NCBI RefSeq assembly: GCF_910592395.1
Contig: NC_088310.1
Span: forward strand, 28,475,491-28,539,490
Source of the DNA: Lineus longissimus
Lineage: Eukaryota; Nemertea; Pilidiophora; Heteronemertea; Lineidae
Reading direction: 5' to 3'
DNA length: 64,000 nucleotides
Below, one piece after another: positions 26,613 to 39,437 of this stretch. Every line of letters begins with the position of its first letter. The stretch's first letter is position 1. The translations under genes were made by a program, and so were the position numbers. The notes under the pieces were generated by a model. That model searched no databases. It was not told the origin of the DNA and was given only the letters and a program-made list of their open reading frames with translations.

Positions 26613-29600
26613 CTGAAATGGAGCAAAAATTTACTAAACAAGACCAGAAACGGACCACAAATAAATACTTCAAGATGGTGTAACAGGATAAAGTGTCCCC
26701 ACAAAAATTGTCAAGGAAACAACAGCATACTCTCACGCTGTAATATTTGAGTCTCCTGTCATTACACCATCAAATGATAGGATAAGGCAGTGATTAGAGC
26801 ACGCAGGTTCTGAGGCTTTGCTGGTGAACACAGTTAAGTTCGCGCAGAGGAGGTTAAGAGCCAAGCGGACCATGATGTGCGAGATAATGATGATGCTGAT
26901 GATTTTGGTTACATCAGCAGATACTGTGGGTTAAACCATAACTTTGATATTAAAGGTCAAGGTACATGTATACTCTTTGAGCGTGGATAAACTGTAGACA
27001 GTCGGGTACTGATAGATAATATCGATCGTTAACATTCGACTGTCTACCCTTCCGGGTCTCCGTGAGAACTATCTGGTGAGTGGGAGATCAAGTGAACTTA
27101 CAGGTGTGTGAGCGACGTGATGTTGTCAAACGCCCGCTCTCCCAACTCCGCAAGATTTGGACTTTGGGCAAAATAGCTGAAAGAAATAGAAGCTATTTCA
27201 GCGTTTGCTATACCTGACATACTCTCGGTTGTGATACATGTCCACGTCAACGCTCTTCATGCTTGTATGAAAGAAAGGAATCTTCGCGGAAAAAGTGCGA
27301 GTGACAAAAGATTCTTAGATTGTGCAAGGCCACTGAACGGTCCCTTTGAACCATCAAATACGTCCGCGATGGGTCATCTTCCTTGCTAGCATTTGCCGCT
27401 TGCCTAAAGCAACGATTTGCGACTTCCGGTCAGTAGTTTTTGACCATTCAAAAGCCATCTACCCAAGCTTGTTTGGTCCAGGAAGCTTTCGTAGGCCATG
27501 GCTTCCAATTGGCCAGATGGCAAAATGATGCTTTATGAGAAAAGAGGCAAATGTCATAATGTCAGAAAAAAACTGGGTTGTTATAATGTTGATACATGTA
27601 TCGATACTCGAAACCACCAGTAATGAATCCGTTGGGTATTTTCAACACGTTTCCCTGTTTCTAAATTACCGGATGTATACTTACAGCTTTTGGATCTTGG
27701 CGCCCCAGAAAGCATAGTCTTGGATTTCCTTCAGACGCGTTCCACCAATTTTTCTACAAAACAGAAAGACTTGAACTCAGAATATGGTGCCAATATGATG
27801 ATATGGTGATAACAACCCGGGGCAAGGTTGGTGCAGTGAATGCGTTGGTTTGGTGACGTGCAATTCGAAACCCACTTTGCCCCTGTTACAACCGAATAGG
27901 GAAGGGTTAAAAAATCACACTTTGGGACTTCCGGTTAGTAATTGTTTCCACCAAACTGAAAAGTGGTCAATGTTTAAAAGTACGTAGTTTCTTTTTCTCT
28001 ATAGATCATCGTTAGGCTTTCGAAACCTGCCTAATGTCGTTTCATGGTTATAGCTCACTCTACTTATGTAGAAGAAAGTATATAAGCTTACTGCTATAGC
28101 CCAGTCCCACATGTTTGACAGTGCCAGCCAATTGGTCCAATAACAGAGCAAAAGACTCTCATAAGCTGATAAAACCTAATATTCAAGTTAACACTAAGCC
28201 GGTCTGTCTTTAGAGGGGTGGAGGAAAGAAAGAAAGAAAGGAAGAAAGAAATGCCCGGATGGTGTGACGTGAAATGTGTTGTCTTTGATCATAGTCGGTT
28301 GGTTTGTGAGCTGCGGAGAACATCGCTGGAACATTTTCTCCGATTTCAAACACAAAAATGCCTTCAACATCGTGGAAATTAATTCACAACTGCTACAGCA
28401 GAAGGTAAGGCCCATTATCTGTGCTTGATGATCGTTTGAAGTGGTTTCAATAGGTTTTTATTGCAGTTTTCAACATCTAGTCCAGCCGGGAATACACTGC
28501 GCAGTTAGAAATATCAGTCGCAAGCAAGGCAGCACTTGCTCATGTATACTGGAGGTCGTTGTGATCCCAAACCTTGTTTGGTATATTATTTTAAAACATG
28601 ACTTAAATTCAAACAATAATTCGTTTGGCTCCACGATCCCGACTGCGGTGTAGCACCCGACTATAACTGGCATGAATAGGGAATACGCTGGTTATGGATG
28701 TCAGATCGTGGTTCCCTGACTTCTGCAAACACGTCCTCTGGACGTAACCCACGCGGCGACACCAAGGACCGCTGGCTGATCTATTGATATGTTCGCAGCA
28801 GGGTGTCAAAGTCGGAGAGACGAAGAGCCACTCTTCTCTTGTAGGGGGTTCATTTGGAAGTGTTTGCATTTGTTAGCCTATTAAACACAGGATTTTAATC
28901 CTTCAGTCGTGAGTTTGGCGGAGAAAACTAATCTTACATAAGTCCCAAAACAATATCATATGTCTTTATGGCAATATTTATTATTGGGACCCAGTACAGT
29001 GCCGTTCTATCCAATATTCTTGAGGTTGTTGGAGAGACTTCTTGTTCAAACAGTACCATTCTGCCCCCTCTAAGGCATAACAATGGTACCTTATAAACAC
29101 AAGATTTTAATCCTTGTCTCGGGCATCTTTGAGAGAACTGATCACACACAATTCCCAATCTACATCAGCTAGCTGACAGATTACCTTGGTCGAACGTGTT
29201 GCTGAGATGTTTTTGAAGAGATACTTGTGGCTGTTGGAGAGACTTCTTGTTTAAACAGTACCATTCTGCCCCCTCTAAGGCATACACTGGCAACTGATAT
29301 CATGACTGCGAAGAGATTGCAGGTTGAACACAAGTTAATAGCATACGCATTCCTGAAAAGTCCTTTCACAAGGATTCAGTCTGATTTGGTATCAGCGAGA
29401 TTTAGTTTATAGTTGTATCAAATGGGTCCTATTCAACACTCATTTGTTCTGACCGACTCATTTGTTTTGCTTTCACAAGGCTTCAGTCCGTTTTAGTATC
29501 AGCGAGATTTGGTTTATAGGTGTTTATGTGTCCTATTCAAAACTCATTTGTTCTGACTGACTCATTTGCTTTGCTTGTGTCAAGATGGTTCATTTTTAAA

Positions 29601-32600
29601 TGTTTTACACAAAAATCATTCGTTTGGCTCCACGATCCCGACTGTGGTGTAGCACCCGACTATAACTGGCATGAATAGGGAATACGCTGGTTATGGATGT
29701 CAGATCGTGGTTCCCTGACTTCTGCAAACACGTTCACTGGGCGTAACCCACGCGGCGACACCAAGAACCGCTGGCTAATCTATTGATATGTTCGCATTAG
29801 GGTGTCAAAGTCGGAGAGACGAAGAGCCACTCGTCTCTTGTAGGGGGTTCATTTGGAAGTGTTTGCATTTGTTAGCCTATTAAACACGGGATTTTAATCC
29901 TTCAGTCTTGAGTTTGGCGGAGAAAACTAATCTTACATAAGTCCCAAAACAATATCATATGTCTTTATGGCAATATTTATTATTGGGACCCAGTACAGTG
30001 CCGTTGTATCCAATATTCTTGAGGTTGTTGGAGAGACTTCTTGTCTAAACAGTGACATTCTGCCCCCTCTAAGGCATAACAATGGTAACTTATAAACACA
30101 AGATTTTAATCCCTGTCTCGGGCGTCTTTGAGAGAACTGATCACACACAATTCCCAACCTACTCGTCAGCCAGCTGACAGATTACCTGGGTCGAACGTGT
30201 TGCTGAGATGTTTTTGAAGAGATACTTGTGGCTGTTGGAGAGACTTCTTGTTTAAACAGTACCATTCTGCCCCCTCTAAGGCACACATTGGTAACTAATG
30301 AATTGACTGCGAAATGAACGCAGGTTGAACGAAATGTGTTGATCATACAGTCTCGGCTTCCGCGAAAAGAAAGGCTCGAGCAATATATCTTATCCTGATG
30401 ACACTTATCACTGTGAGTCCATGTGTGATATTTGATCAAAATACTTTGAGGCGGCTGGAGATGCTTCTGGTCTAAAACTGGCCACAGTGCCTCCTTTGAA
30501 CTATAAACACCTAGCACTAGTATTGCTACCTGGTGCTATATATTCTGATGGACCATAGGGGGTCACTACGTCTCGTGATTGACAGGAAAGCTGAAGTGGC
30601 TCTCATCTAACTGGATGATGGACTTTGTTGAAATTATTTGAAGGAAATCTTGATCTTGTCTCTGACTCGGACCTTGATTTTAATTTTAATCTGTCTCTTA
30701 ATTTCAGACGTTATGTTCCAAGAGCCTGGCCTCTGAAGTGTGAAGGCGAGAATGGTTGGCGCGAATCTCCACAATGACGAGGTGGTACTGTCCAGTTTCA
30801 ACAGGAAGGAATACGCAGAAAATGTGTAACCAAGCTTCCAGACTTAGGTAAACGCTTCATTTGAATGAGAAATACACTGAGATCCAATAGCGTCTGATGC
30901 AAATGATGATTGCATATTCCAGTGAGAGCTAGACCACTATACCAGTAATGACCGCCTCACCGATGTCATAATTGCAATATGTGCACAGTGGCTGGCAACA
31001 AACACAAAGAACAAGTCCACATACAAATGTTGTCGTTGTGTCCTTTGGAGAAAAATGAGCAAATCGATGGAATAAATGTTTCTATTCTCCTGAATCTGCT
31101 CGTCTGCTCACAGTTAAAAACCACTGTGACGCAAAAAGAAGTTTTTAAACGAACATTATTTCGAATTGGGAGGAAGCTTCTGAGACAACCCATCTTATAT
31201 CAATAAAAACATGTATTATTTCATCTTTAGAGTCATGGACCAACTATTGCCTTTCCGCGAGTGACCCCCGGCATCCTCCCATCGATTGTGCAAGCCACCT
31301 GTCCTACTCCAACCCACGTGACAAGACCTGCATGGAAACGAAAAATAACTCTGGACCAAGTACTCATTTATATATCCGGATGAGTAGGCCTAACAGTTTA
31401 AAATGCCCTTGGATAGAGTGTTCCGGGGACGAATGTCTACATCCAATGTTTTTGATCTTCGAGGCACTGAAGGTCTTAAGTCTCAGTAAAACAGGTACTC
31501 AAACCGAAACTGACCAAAAGTGAAGGACACTTTTCCAGGTGACATTTCAAACTGCTACACTGGTATACGAATCGTACCAAGCAGGCGCGCCACCTGTTTC
31601 CACACACAGTGCTTCAGAGAGCTTCTTGTTGGAAATACAGTTGTGTATTTGAATTCATCAAAAGATCGAGATGCGAATGTGTTAGAATGTTGAACGTTTG
31701 AACTTGTCCTGAACATATCGAATAAAGAATGGAAAGTTTCACAGTCGTTAGTGTTAGTACATTTCGTCATAAGAACCCGTTCATTATCAAAGACAACATT
31801 TGACTCATCCTTCCAGGGCCCGGTTGTTCAAAACAAAATAGCCACTAATTTGATGATAACCTTGAACGCCATGTCGTTTTGATTGGGCTTAACTGCATGA
31901 GGTGACGAGAAGATGATGACTTGTCTTGTCGGCAACAGGTGGTCTTTATAATGACACAATCAGGACCATGTGTGTGGTAGTATCACTTATGCAGTCACAA
32001 TCATACAATCTTTAATGTCAGTCGGGTCACTACATCGAGCAATATCGCCTAATCTGCTGTAACAACCCCCAAGATTCTGCCGTCGCTTCAATCTGCGCTT
32101 AAACCTCTTCAAAGGGAGTTTATTTGTTAAAAGTTGAGGGGGGAATAAAACCATGGGAGTCTAGATGACAATACAGAACGAACCCAATCTCCTTCAGGGT
32201 CGATATGAGACATGTTGTCCTATGATTGACACACGGGACCTGGCAAGTTGTCCTATGATTGACACACGGGACCTGGCAAGTTGTCCTATGATTGACAGAC
32301 GGGACCTGGCGAGTTGTCCTATGATTGACAGACGGGACCTGGCAAGTTGTCCTATGATTGACAGACGGGACCTGGCAAGTTGTCCTATGATTGACACACG
32401 GGACCTGGCAAGTTGTCCTTGATTGACACACGGGACCTGGCAAGTTGTCCTATGATTGACACACGGGACCTGGCAAGTTGTCCTATGATTGACACACGGG
32501 ACCTGGCGAGTTGTCCTATGATTGACACACGGGACCTGGCAAGTTGTCCTATGATTGACACACGGGACCTGGCAAGTTGTCCTATGATTGACAGACGGGA

Positions 32601-35600
32601 CCTGGCGAGTTGTCCTATGATTGACAGACGGGACCTGGCAAGTTGTCCTATGATTGACAGACGGGACCTGGCAAGTTGTCCTATGATTGACAGACGGGAC
32701 CTGACGAGTTGTCCTATGATTGACACACGGGACCTGGCAAGTTGTCCTATGATTGACACACGGGACCTGGCGAGTTGTCCTATGATTGACACACGGGACC
32801 TGGCAAGTTGTCCTATGATTGACACACGGGACCTGGCAAGTTGTCCTATGATTGACACACGGGACCTGGCAAGTTGTCCTATGATTGACACACGGGACCT
32901 GGCAAGTTGTCCTATGATTGACACACGGGACCTGGCAAGTTGTCCTATGATTGACAGACGGGACCTGGCGAGTTGTCCTATGATTGACACACGGGACCTG
33001 GCAAGTTGTCCTATGATTGACACACGGGACCTGGCAAGTTGTCCTATGATTGACACACGGGACCTGGCAAGTTGTCCTATGATTGACACACGGGACCTGG
33101 CAAGTTGTCCTATGATTGACACACGGGACCTGGCAAGTTGTCCTATGATTGACACACGGGACCTGGCAAGTTGTCCTATGATTGACACACGGGACCTGGC
33201 AAGTTGTCCTATGATTGACAGACGGGACCTGGCAAGTTGTCCTATGATTAACAAATGCTCGCTACTTACACGTCATAGGCATGGACGTTTCTGAATGTGT
33301 AGGCAGGGATGGTGGTGATGTTATTGTCTTGCATCTGACTGAAATTCAAAAAGCCAGTTTTAAATGGCAAATAAAAAGAACACTAAATCAAATGCAACCA
33401 TAGTGATTCACCACAGCATCTGAATGGCGGTAACACATCAATGGGCTTTAGATGATGCCATCCAGATTGGCTGACAAAAAGCGTACACTTGCATTCACTC
33501 GTACTTTCTATGTCTTCCTTTTTGCGGCCAATGAAGACGATTGCATTGAGAAATCTGGCTAAAGAACCAAAGTCGACTGATCGCGCTCTCCTCACGCACG
33601 GATCAACCGAACGATGAGAGTACTACCAGCAAAAAGAATACGGCGCAGTTTCAATAGCTAAAAGAACTGTGGCTCGGCTTGGGAAAGTAAATGTCGTTCA
33701 TATTTCTTGTTCACGAGGTGGATTAATCGCGTGATATGCAGCTGACGTCCCTGTCACATTGCAGAACATTTGGTCAACATACTCGACAAGGAGGCTTGGT
33801 TGCATTTTAAGTCTGGCGAAGTGGATCAAAAGCTGTCTGCTAAATACAATGTACATGTATCTTCGGAGACACGAGGTTTCTTTAACTACCACTAACTTGG
33901 TAACTTAGACAATTCGATCATTAGACAAAAACCCATCTACCAGCTCTTTCTTACAGATGAATTAGTTTTTTTATCCATGGATACGCTTAGTCGGGGGGAT
34001 TACTGGTTTAAAAACCGATCCTCTACCACGATCGATGATGGATTACCAACGTAATGAACTTTCACAGTACCACGTCAGTCTATTGCATGTAATTAAGCAA
34101 CATATTTTGCATTGTGTAAGTTGATAAAGTGGAAGGAATGGAACTCGAGGTTTCTCAGGAAACACTGCTCGGGCGGGGCACAAATGTCGGCGTATTCGAT
34201 GAAACAATCAATACTGAGAGTGAGGTGTCGATTTCTCTCTTCTAAAACACCTCAAACTATGTCAAACTAAACTTAGAAATGTGATTTTAACGGCTTTTCT
34301 CCTGCCCCATATCTTACACTACCCCTAATGGTTATTGTTGGTTAACCGTAACCACTACCGCTGAAACAACGACAGTACATTAATCATTCACTGTAAACAG
34401 TGGAACGATGTCAACAACCCACTTCAAAATGGTAAAATCGACACCACGGTGCATCTTTATTTATCTGCGATAATCCTCAGCCTGGCAAATGAATACAATG
34501 AAACCGTTCACTCAAGTTTGACGACTTTATCTCACTCTTTTTTCTCTCGCGGGTTATGAGCCAGGAGAGAGGAGTGATCAACGTGACCAGATTGCTCTAA
34601 TTAGACTCACCCAGCAAGGTTTCTTTCCCACAACGGATATTGACCCATTGCCACAGACCACACTTGGTTGTAAGAAACAGTTTGTTGACCCAGCCGCTTG
34701 CCAAGAGCATGATATTTGCAATATTCGTGTAATGGATGAATAATTATGGGTAGGGTGAAGTGTGACAGGTTCGTTTGGAAAGGCTCTGTCAATCAAGAAA
34801 GATTGCACCAAAGAATATGTATAAAATGTATCCTTAAGACATTTGAAGGGAACGTTGAATGACGATAAATAAGACTGATGGTCATTATTAGATGGCTACG
34901 ATTCGGCGGCCCCGTTCCTTGCAGGTGCAAGAGTTGCCGTTCGTCGGAGTTTTTTTAAAAGCTTAAGAAAATACTTACATGCTAACCCACTGTTGTATCG
35001 ACCCGTTGTTGTGTAACCGCGAAAGATTCGGAAACATCTGCAGTCCACATTTGTATATGATTCTGAAAGAAGAAGGTGTTTTTATTCAACCGACGATAGC
35101 CCTTGTTACATCGACCATCACTTTGAAATCACCAAAAACCTAAACAGCCCGAATCCGACAAAATGGTCTAACTTTGTTTCTTGCACTTCCTTAACCTTAG
35201 GCGAGTCCACTATGAGTAAGCTCATGTTACTTTTGATCAGTCCAAGTAACTGTTGACAGAAAGACTCCTCAAGGATTTAGCGAAATTGATCTTTGAATTG
35301 GATGTCATCTATGATATCACTGAATGACATTTTCGAGCAGACGGTTGCCGTCTGTTATAAGTGTCAAAATGAAGCGGAATCAATTGGATTACAACCATTT
35401 CAGTCAATTTCCGATGTATTATCATTGCATCTGCGTCAGCTTTGAGTCAAGGAAGGTGTAAGTATAAGTATGGATAGAAGATTCATCATAAGGACTGGCT
35501 CGATCTTGGTATTAGAGTTTGGGATCTGATGGGAACATTCTTATGTTGGTGACAGAACGTTTATGAATCCATTACACGTAATTTTATTTACGACTTAAAT

Positions 35601-37689
35601 AGACTTTGCCCATTTCACCCGATGCAGCCAGACAAAGTACTTTCCCTTGTGCCAGCACCGCTTTGGTGAGCTAAGGTCTTTGCCTGATGATTGATGAAAC
35701 CCGGTTCTTTCGAACTCTCTGTTGGTGGTACGCAAATATTACGATGAGGGGGAAATAGCAAAACAGGAAATTGAACGAATTGCTATGTTTTATGCATGAG
35801 TGAGGCTACCTGTTTGCCGGAAAACTACAAATTTACCCAACATGTGAGCACTGAGGATCCATCCCGGACCTGTGAGCTGTCTCTTTGTGTTTGATGCTTT
35901 GATATCAGCGTGCTGTCAGTGGGTTTGCAGTGATATTGATAATGAATTAAATGTGTTCTTAACATAAAGCAGAAACCCTGGGAATGGGGTACCATCATGA
36001 TGCTGGTGCTACGATATCGTTGTTATTTGCACTCTGTCAGTCGATCTAGCAAACATCATTGAATCATCAGTTTGGAGATTGACTGACTTAAATAGAGGGG
36101 GTAGCTTCTAAAAAATCAGTAATTGAATTCTGTAATGACGATGCAGGTCACAGTCGTTTAATTCAAGAAGTAAGAGGAAGAATGTGGCCCTGGTGCCTTT
36201 TAAATTTCGAAGGAATGGGCAAAACCTACATCATCTTGTCTTTACATTGAATAATCATCTGCAAGAATGGGGTCCAAGAGTCTTCATTCCGAGAGATTAG
36301 GCAAAACCCACAACAACTTTTCTTCACACTTGACCTCATAAGCGTTTTCAATTATCGGAAAGATGTTGACAAACTCACAGTTCCTGTAATTTGAAGAACT
36401 TCCACAGAATGCCACTCTTTATTTTGAACAGTTTCGGAAGGAGTTCAAGCTCACTGAAAGAGACGAAATGAGACAATCAATTGGGGCCGTCTTGACTTTT
36501 GTGGGTTATAAACCTGGTGTTCCGTTAAGTGGTTCCTCTGCGATGATTTGTCGAATCATCCTGGGGCTATCGGCATTGCAGCTCCAAACGCCAATCTTTA
36601 ATGGGACGCCCACGTTTTTAAAGAGCTCTGAGATATTGCCATCAATATGACATTTCTTCCACCAACGATTGTGCCCATGGCCGTCATTGAAGATGGTTTC
36701 CTCTTACAAGTAGCAGCTTCATAGTACTGAACATGTTTAAGCCTTTAAAGAATGAGGTATGGGGAAAAATAAATTGAGATCATTTATCAAGTTTTTACTT
36801 CTTTCGAGAAGTGCAAAAGCTATAGTCTTGGTAGTTTTGATCCCAGCAGTGCCTTCAACGAGGCGCTGACCCACAGACTTACAGTTTTAGCAAGGTTCTT
36901 CGGAGGCTGTCAAAGGCAAAGGGCTCGATCTCCTTCAGGCTGTCATCTTCCGTGATATACCTGCAAATATAGGGGTAATTGCTTGACCAGTGATGGAGAC
37001 CGATTGCCTTAATACGTGCTGTAGCTCGCCCTCGCCTGCGCCAACAATCGAAATAATGCTGGGAGAAATGCCTATCGTTTTCCACTGAGAGGAAGCGATG
37101 TCACTGGTGAATCCCCAACATTTTGCACGGAGGTGGCTGTGTCCTGTGCTAATTCATTTACGTGACAGCTGTCAATCCTCTAGTGTATTTTTGTGTTAGA
37201 GGAATCGTGACAATTTTCAAAACAAATCGTCAATAAAGTGCATTTACATACTGCGCCTTCGTCGTTGTTATCGCTTCGAAAGGCTTGCCAAAGATTCACA
37301 AAGAGTGCCAAGGCTTTTCCTTCCTAATGAAATCAACATTCACAATAAAGTGAACCTCTCCAGAATTAATTTCTTTGTTTAAGCAGATTTAGGAGAAAGA
37401 TAGCGATGTTCCTGAATACAATTGTGAAAACAGGCAAGGACCGCTATTTAACTGAACTTGATATGAGTGTCATCATTGCCAAAGGGATTACTTGTTCCAG
37501 GTGTTAAAGAGTTGAATGGTGTCAAACGTGGCCAAAGCAGGAAACACCGTATGAAACCAGGGACTTCGTGGCGTCCGTGGTAGAAGCCCCCAAGTTACTC
37601 AGCTCAGCCATACTTACAATTTATCTAACTGGCGATAACGTTCAAAATCGTTCTTTTTTATTTCATCTATGGCTGTGTAGGCAAGAGTC
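24374..37689 (-). CDS. Glycoprotein-hormone-receptor-like LGR (type A, LGR1/FSHR/TSHR family), 5' exon missing
   Basis: Exons in transcript order: 37689-37618, 36960-36883, 36453-36379, 35062-34979, 33338-33270, 27753-27685, 27176-27102, 26612-24374. The first seven are 69-84 bases, each one leucine-rich repeat. Every junction is phase 2, as in FSHR and TSHR, and repeats 1 to 8 can be matched in order (AIDEIKKNDF; SLKEIEPFAF; LLPKLFKI; CGLQMFPNLSRL; NNITTIPAYTF; RLKEIQDYAFWGAKI; NLAELGERAFDNI; TSITRLPSVGL). The family binds cystine-knot glycoprotein hormones (GPA2/GPB5 thyrostimulin in invertebrates) and usually signals through Gs. The exon with signal peptide and N-terminal cysteine cap is not found; it should lie beyond 37.7 kb, perhaps across the PAN genes. 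About 919 residues are read here. A minisatellite and a 999-bp duplication lie in the 5.5-kb intron between repeats 5 and 6. Confidence 0.92.
28224..28251. repeat. GAAA microsatellite
   Basis: A short run of GAAA units with one GGAA interruption in the long LGR intron. Confidence 0.85.
28619..30330. repeat. 999-bp direct tandem duplication inside an LGR intron
   Basis: TTCGTTTGGCTCCACGATCC starts at 28620 and 29619, and the two blocks stay alignable for about 700 bases with few differences. Inside each, the segment GGAGAGACTTCTTGTTTAAA to CTGCCCCCTCTAAGGCA occurs twice (near 29035 and 29235; 30034 and 30236), so the block is itself built from duplicated parts. Between the blocks, about 29370-29580 holds another local repeat (ATCAGCGAGATTT, then CTCATTTGTTCTGAC). 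Confidence 0.85.
31231..31693 (+). CDS. Possible 3' end of a gene nested in the LGR intron, product unknown
   Basis: Two plus-strand coding-like segments fit by phase. 31231-31494 follows an acceptor-like TCATCTTTAG and ends at a GTACTC donor; 31539-31693 follows TTTTCCAG and ends at TGA, with AATAAA 28 bases later at 31721-31726. Both parts are cysteine-rich, with PPIDCASHL, CPWIECSGDECLHP, NCYTGIRI and TCFHTQCF, which suggests a secreted or extracellular domain. I do not recognise the family. The implied intron is only 44 bases, much shorter than others in this window, and no earlier exon is clear. The antisense strand is also open here, so a relic or chance remains possible. Confidence 0.28.
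31721..31726 (+). terminator. Candidate polyadenylation signal of the possible nested gene
   Basis: AATAAA 28 bases after the stop at 31691-31693. Confidence 0.3.
32214..33250. repeat. 33-bp minisatellite, about 31 units, beside an LGR splice donor
   Basis: The 33-base unit contains TGTCCTATGATTGACA and CGGGACCTGGCAAG. Variation is limited to a C/G after GACA, an A/G in GGCAAG and a rare GACGAG. One unit near 32418 has lost two bases. Because 33 is a multiple of three and the unit has no stops, open frames of nearly 300 codons appear on both strands; these are repeat artefacts, not genes. The array lies in the LGR intron, and its end is about 20 bases from the donor of the exon at 33270-33338. 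Confidence 0.97.
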
Positions 37690-39437
37690 CTGAAAAGACA
37701 GAAATAAGAAAATCTGACCGTGTGAGTTTTGTTGGCATTTGATGAGGATAGAATTATTGTCCTCTCTGGCAAATGGTTTAACATCACCAAGCTAACTCTA
37801 CCTGTCAGGATCTACAGATGCCACAACAGTTCAAGGTGAACTGATCGAGGAGACAGGAATACGACTTTTCACATTGGAGCAGAACTCGTATTTCACCTAA
37901 GTGAAGCATGCTGGATAGAGTCCACAGCAGATTCCAAAACCAGAGGCCGCTTTATAATTGGTGTTATAATACTCGGATAACCTGGTGGTCACTGTCAGTG
38001 AGTTGAAGTCACTTGATACTTACTCGTTGACGCTAATCAGCTTTCTACTGTTCATTAACTGCCCTAATAGGAGGCATGGGGAAGCTGTATAAGCTGTCCA
38101 CGGCGAAACCTTACGAGAGTCGGGTGTCTTCAAGTCATTCTGCCATCCTGAATAGTGTCCTCTCTAGGGAGAGATCGGACAACACGGTCATGGTCGAAAC
38201 CACGGGGATGCAACTAAGGGGCATGCATAGTCATGGAATGGCAGTGTTTAAGATCCTCAACTTCGCCCCTAACCTTTCTAGAACGATAGCCTTTGTTCGT
38301 TCCCAGTAAGTTTGGTAAACGTAGATGATACAATAAAAGGCAGATTTGCAACCCTGATACATGAGCTACGAAAGACGAAGTTAAAAGTATGTAAAAGTAT
38401 TTCATCTACAACTGTTTTAAAGAGTCCCTTGACTCCTCTTGCTGGTAAGTTAAGTAAATGCGAGAAAATGATGCGATGATAGGGAAGCTGTAAAACTAAT
38501 GTGGGGAAACCTTATGAGAGTAGTTGGATTTACCAAAAGGATTACTGCCATGAATAATCTTAGACGGGCTGCAGCAAACGCCACGTCTCGTTTTTTGCTT
38601 ACAAGACAGGCAACGTATAGATGTGGTAAAAAAGGGGTGCATGTTATTTTAACCTGTTTTCAAATCTATACGGTACGACACAGTTAGTTTGAGTAAGGTT
38701 CTAGATATCAGGGTGATGGAACGGCGTTGACAAATTAAAACAAGGAAAACCATACTAACAACTAAAACAAGTTGCACTTCGTTCGTAAACAGCGCTAAAA
38801 TCCACCGTCACGAAAGTGATTGTCCTTGGACATAGCGAGAGTGTTAGAAAAATGTGTCTCCGTGCGTTCTAACTGTTTTAAAATGAGCGAACTGTCAAGT
38901 ATGTCACTTCAAGGTCTGTCATCAAGAAATGATGGAAGCATGCTGAGGAGGAACACAAGGCATTGCAGAGTTCGATACTGAAGGGGTTTGAACTGGTCAC
39001 TCCTCGAGGCGAGAGAACAGTTTCTGCATCTCGGGATTGGGCTAGTAGAGGTGATCCCCCAACTTCGTATAGCACGTAGTTTTCCTTCCACGAAGAGGAA
39101 AGCGACCAGAGTTGTAAAATAAAGCATCAGGACCGAGATAATCATGTGAGGCATTCAAGTGCAACACATTCTTTTACCTTTCTGTTTTTCACAAACACAA
39201 GCTAATAAGCTTACGATTTGCCTAGCTCTAATCAGCAGCCAAGTCACGCGGGCTGTGTCACCTTCAAAGGATGCGGGGCTAATGATGTTAAGGTCCTTTT
39301 CTCTGAAATTTGGTGCGCATCTTCCTTCAAGCAGCAGAATACAAAAGCAGTGGCAAGACCAATTTTTAAAAGTCATTCCAATGCTTAAGACAAATACTGC
39401 AAAAACTTCATCTATAATGTAGGTTAGGCATCAAAGT
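37690..39437. other. Region upstream of the LGR repeat-1 exon, nothing certain
   Basis: The LGR first exon may lie here or beyond, but no segment shows a signal peptide joined to a cysteine cap and a phase-2 donor. Short weak likenesses between about 38080-38170 and 38480-38570 (GGGAAGCTGTA, GAAACCTTA) suggest an old duplication. A minus-strand LRR-like open segment at 39215-39302 was considered and set aside. Confidence 0.4.

Noticed and set aside
26613-26704. ATG start at 26704 for the LGR terminal open frame
   Set aside because: The first 30 codons are intronic. A clean acceptor at 26613-26614 in phase with the upstream LRR exon defines the exon.
32214-33250. CRISPR-like array
   Set aside because: Units are contiguous with no unique spacers, in an animal intron.
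32385-33294. Open frames of about 290 codons on both strands
   Set aside because: They are produced by the 33-bp minisatellite, whose stop-free unit length is a multiple of three. They have no start context and no domain.
36379-36453. Initially read as an extra LRR exon of the LGR
   Set aside because: Position-by-position comparison shows it is the normal repeat 3 of the FSHR/TSHR series.
39215-39302. LRR-like minus-strand segment (LNIISPASFEG) with acceptor and GTAAGC donor, possible LGR exon
   Set aside because: It would leave in phase 0, while the next LGR exon needs phase 2, and LRR repeats 1-8 are already accounted for.
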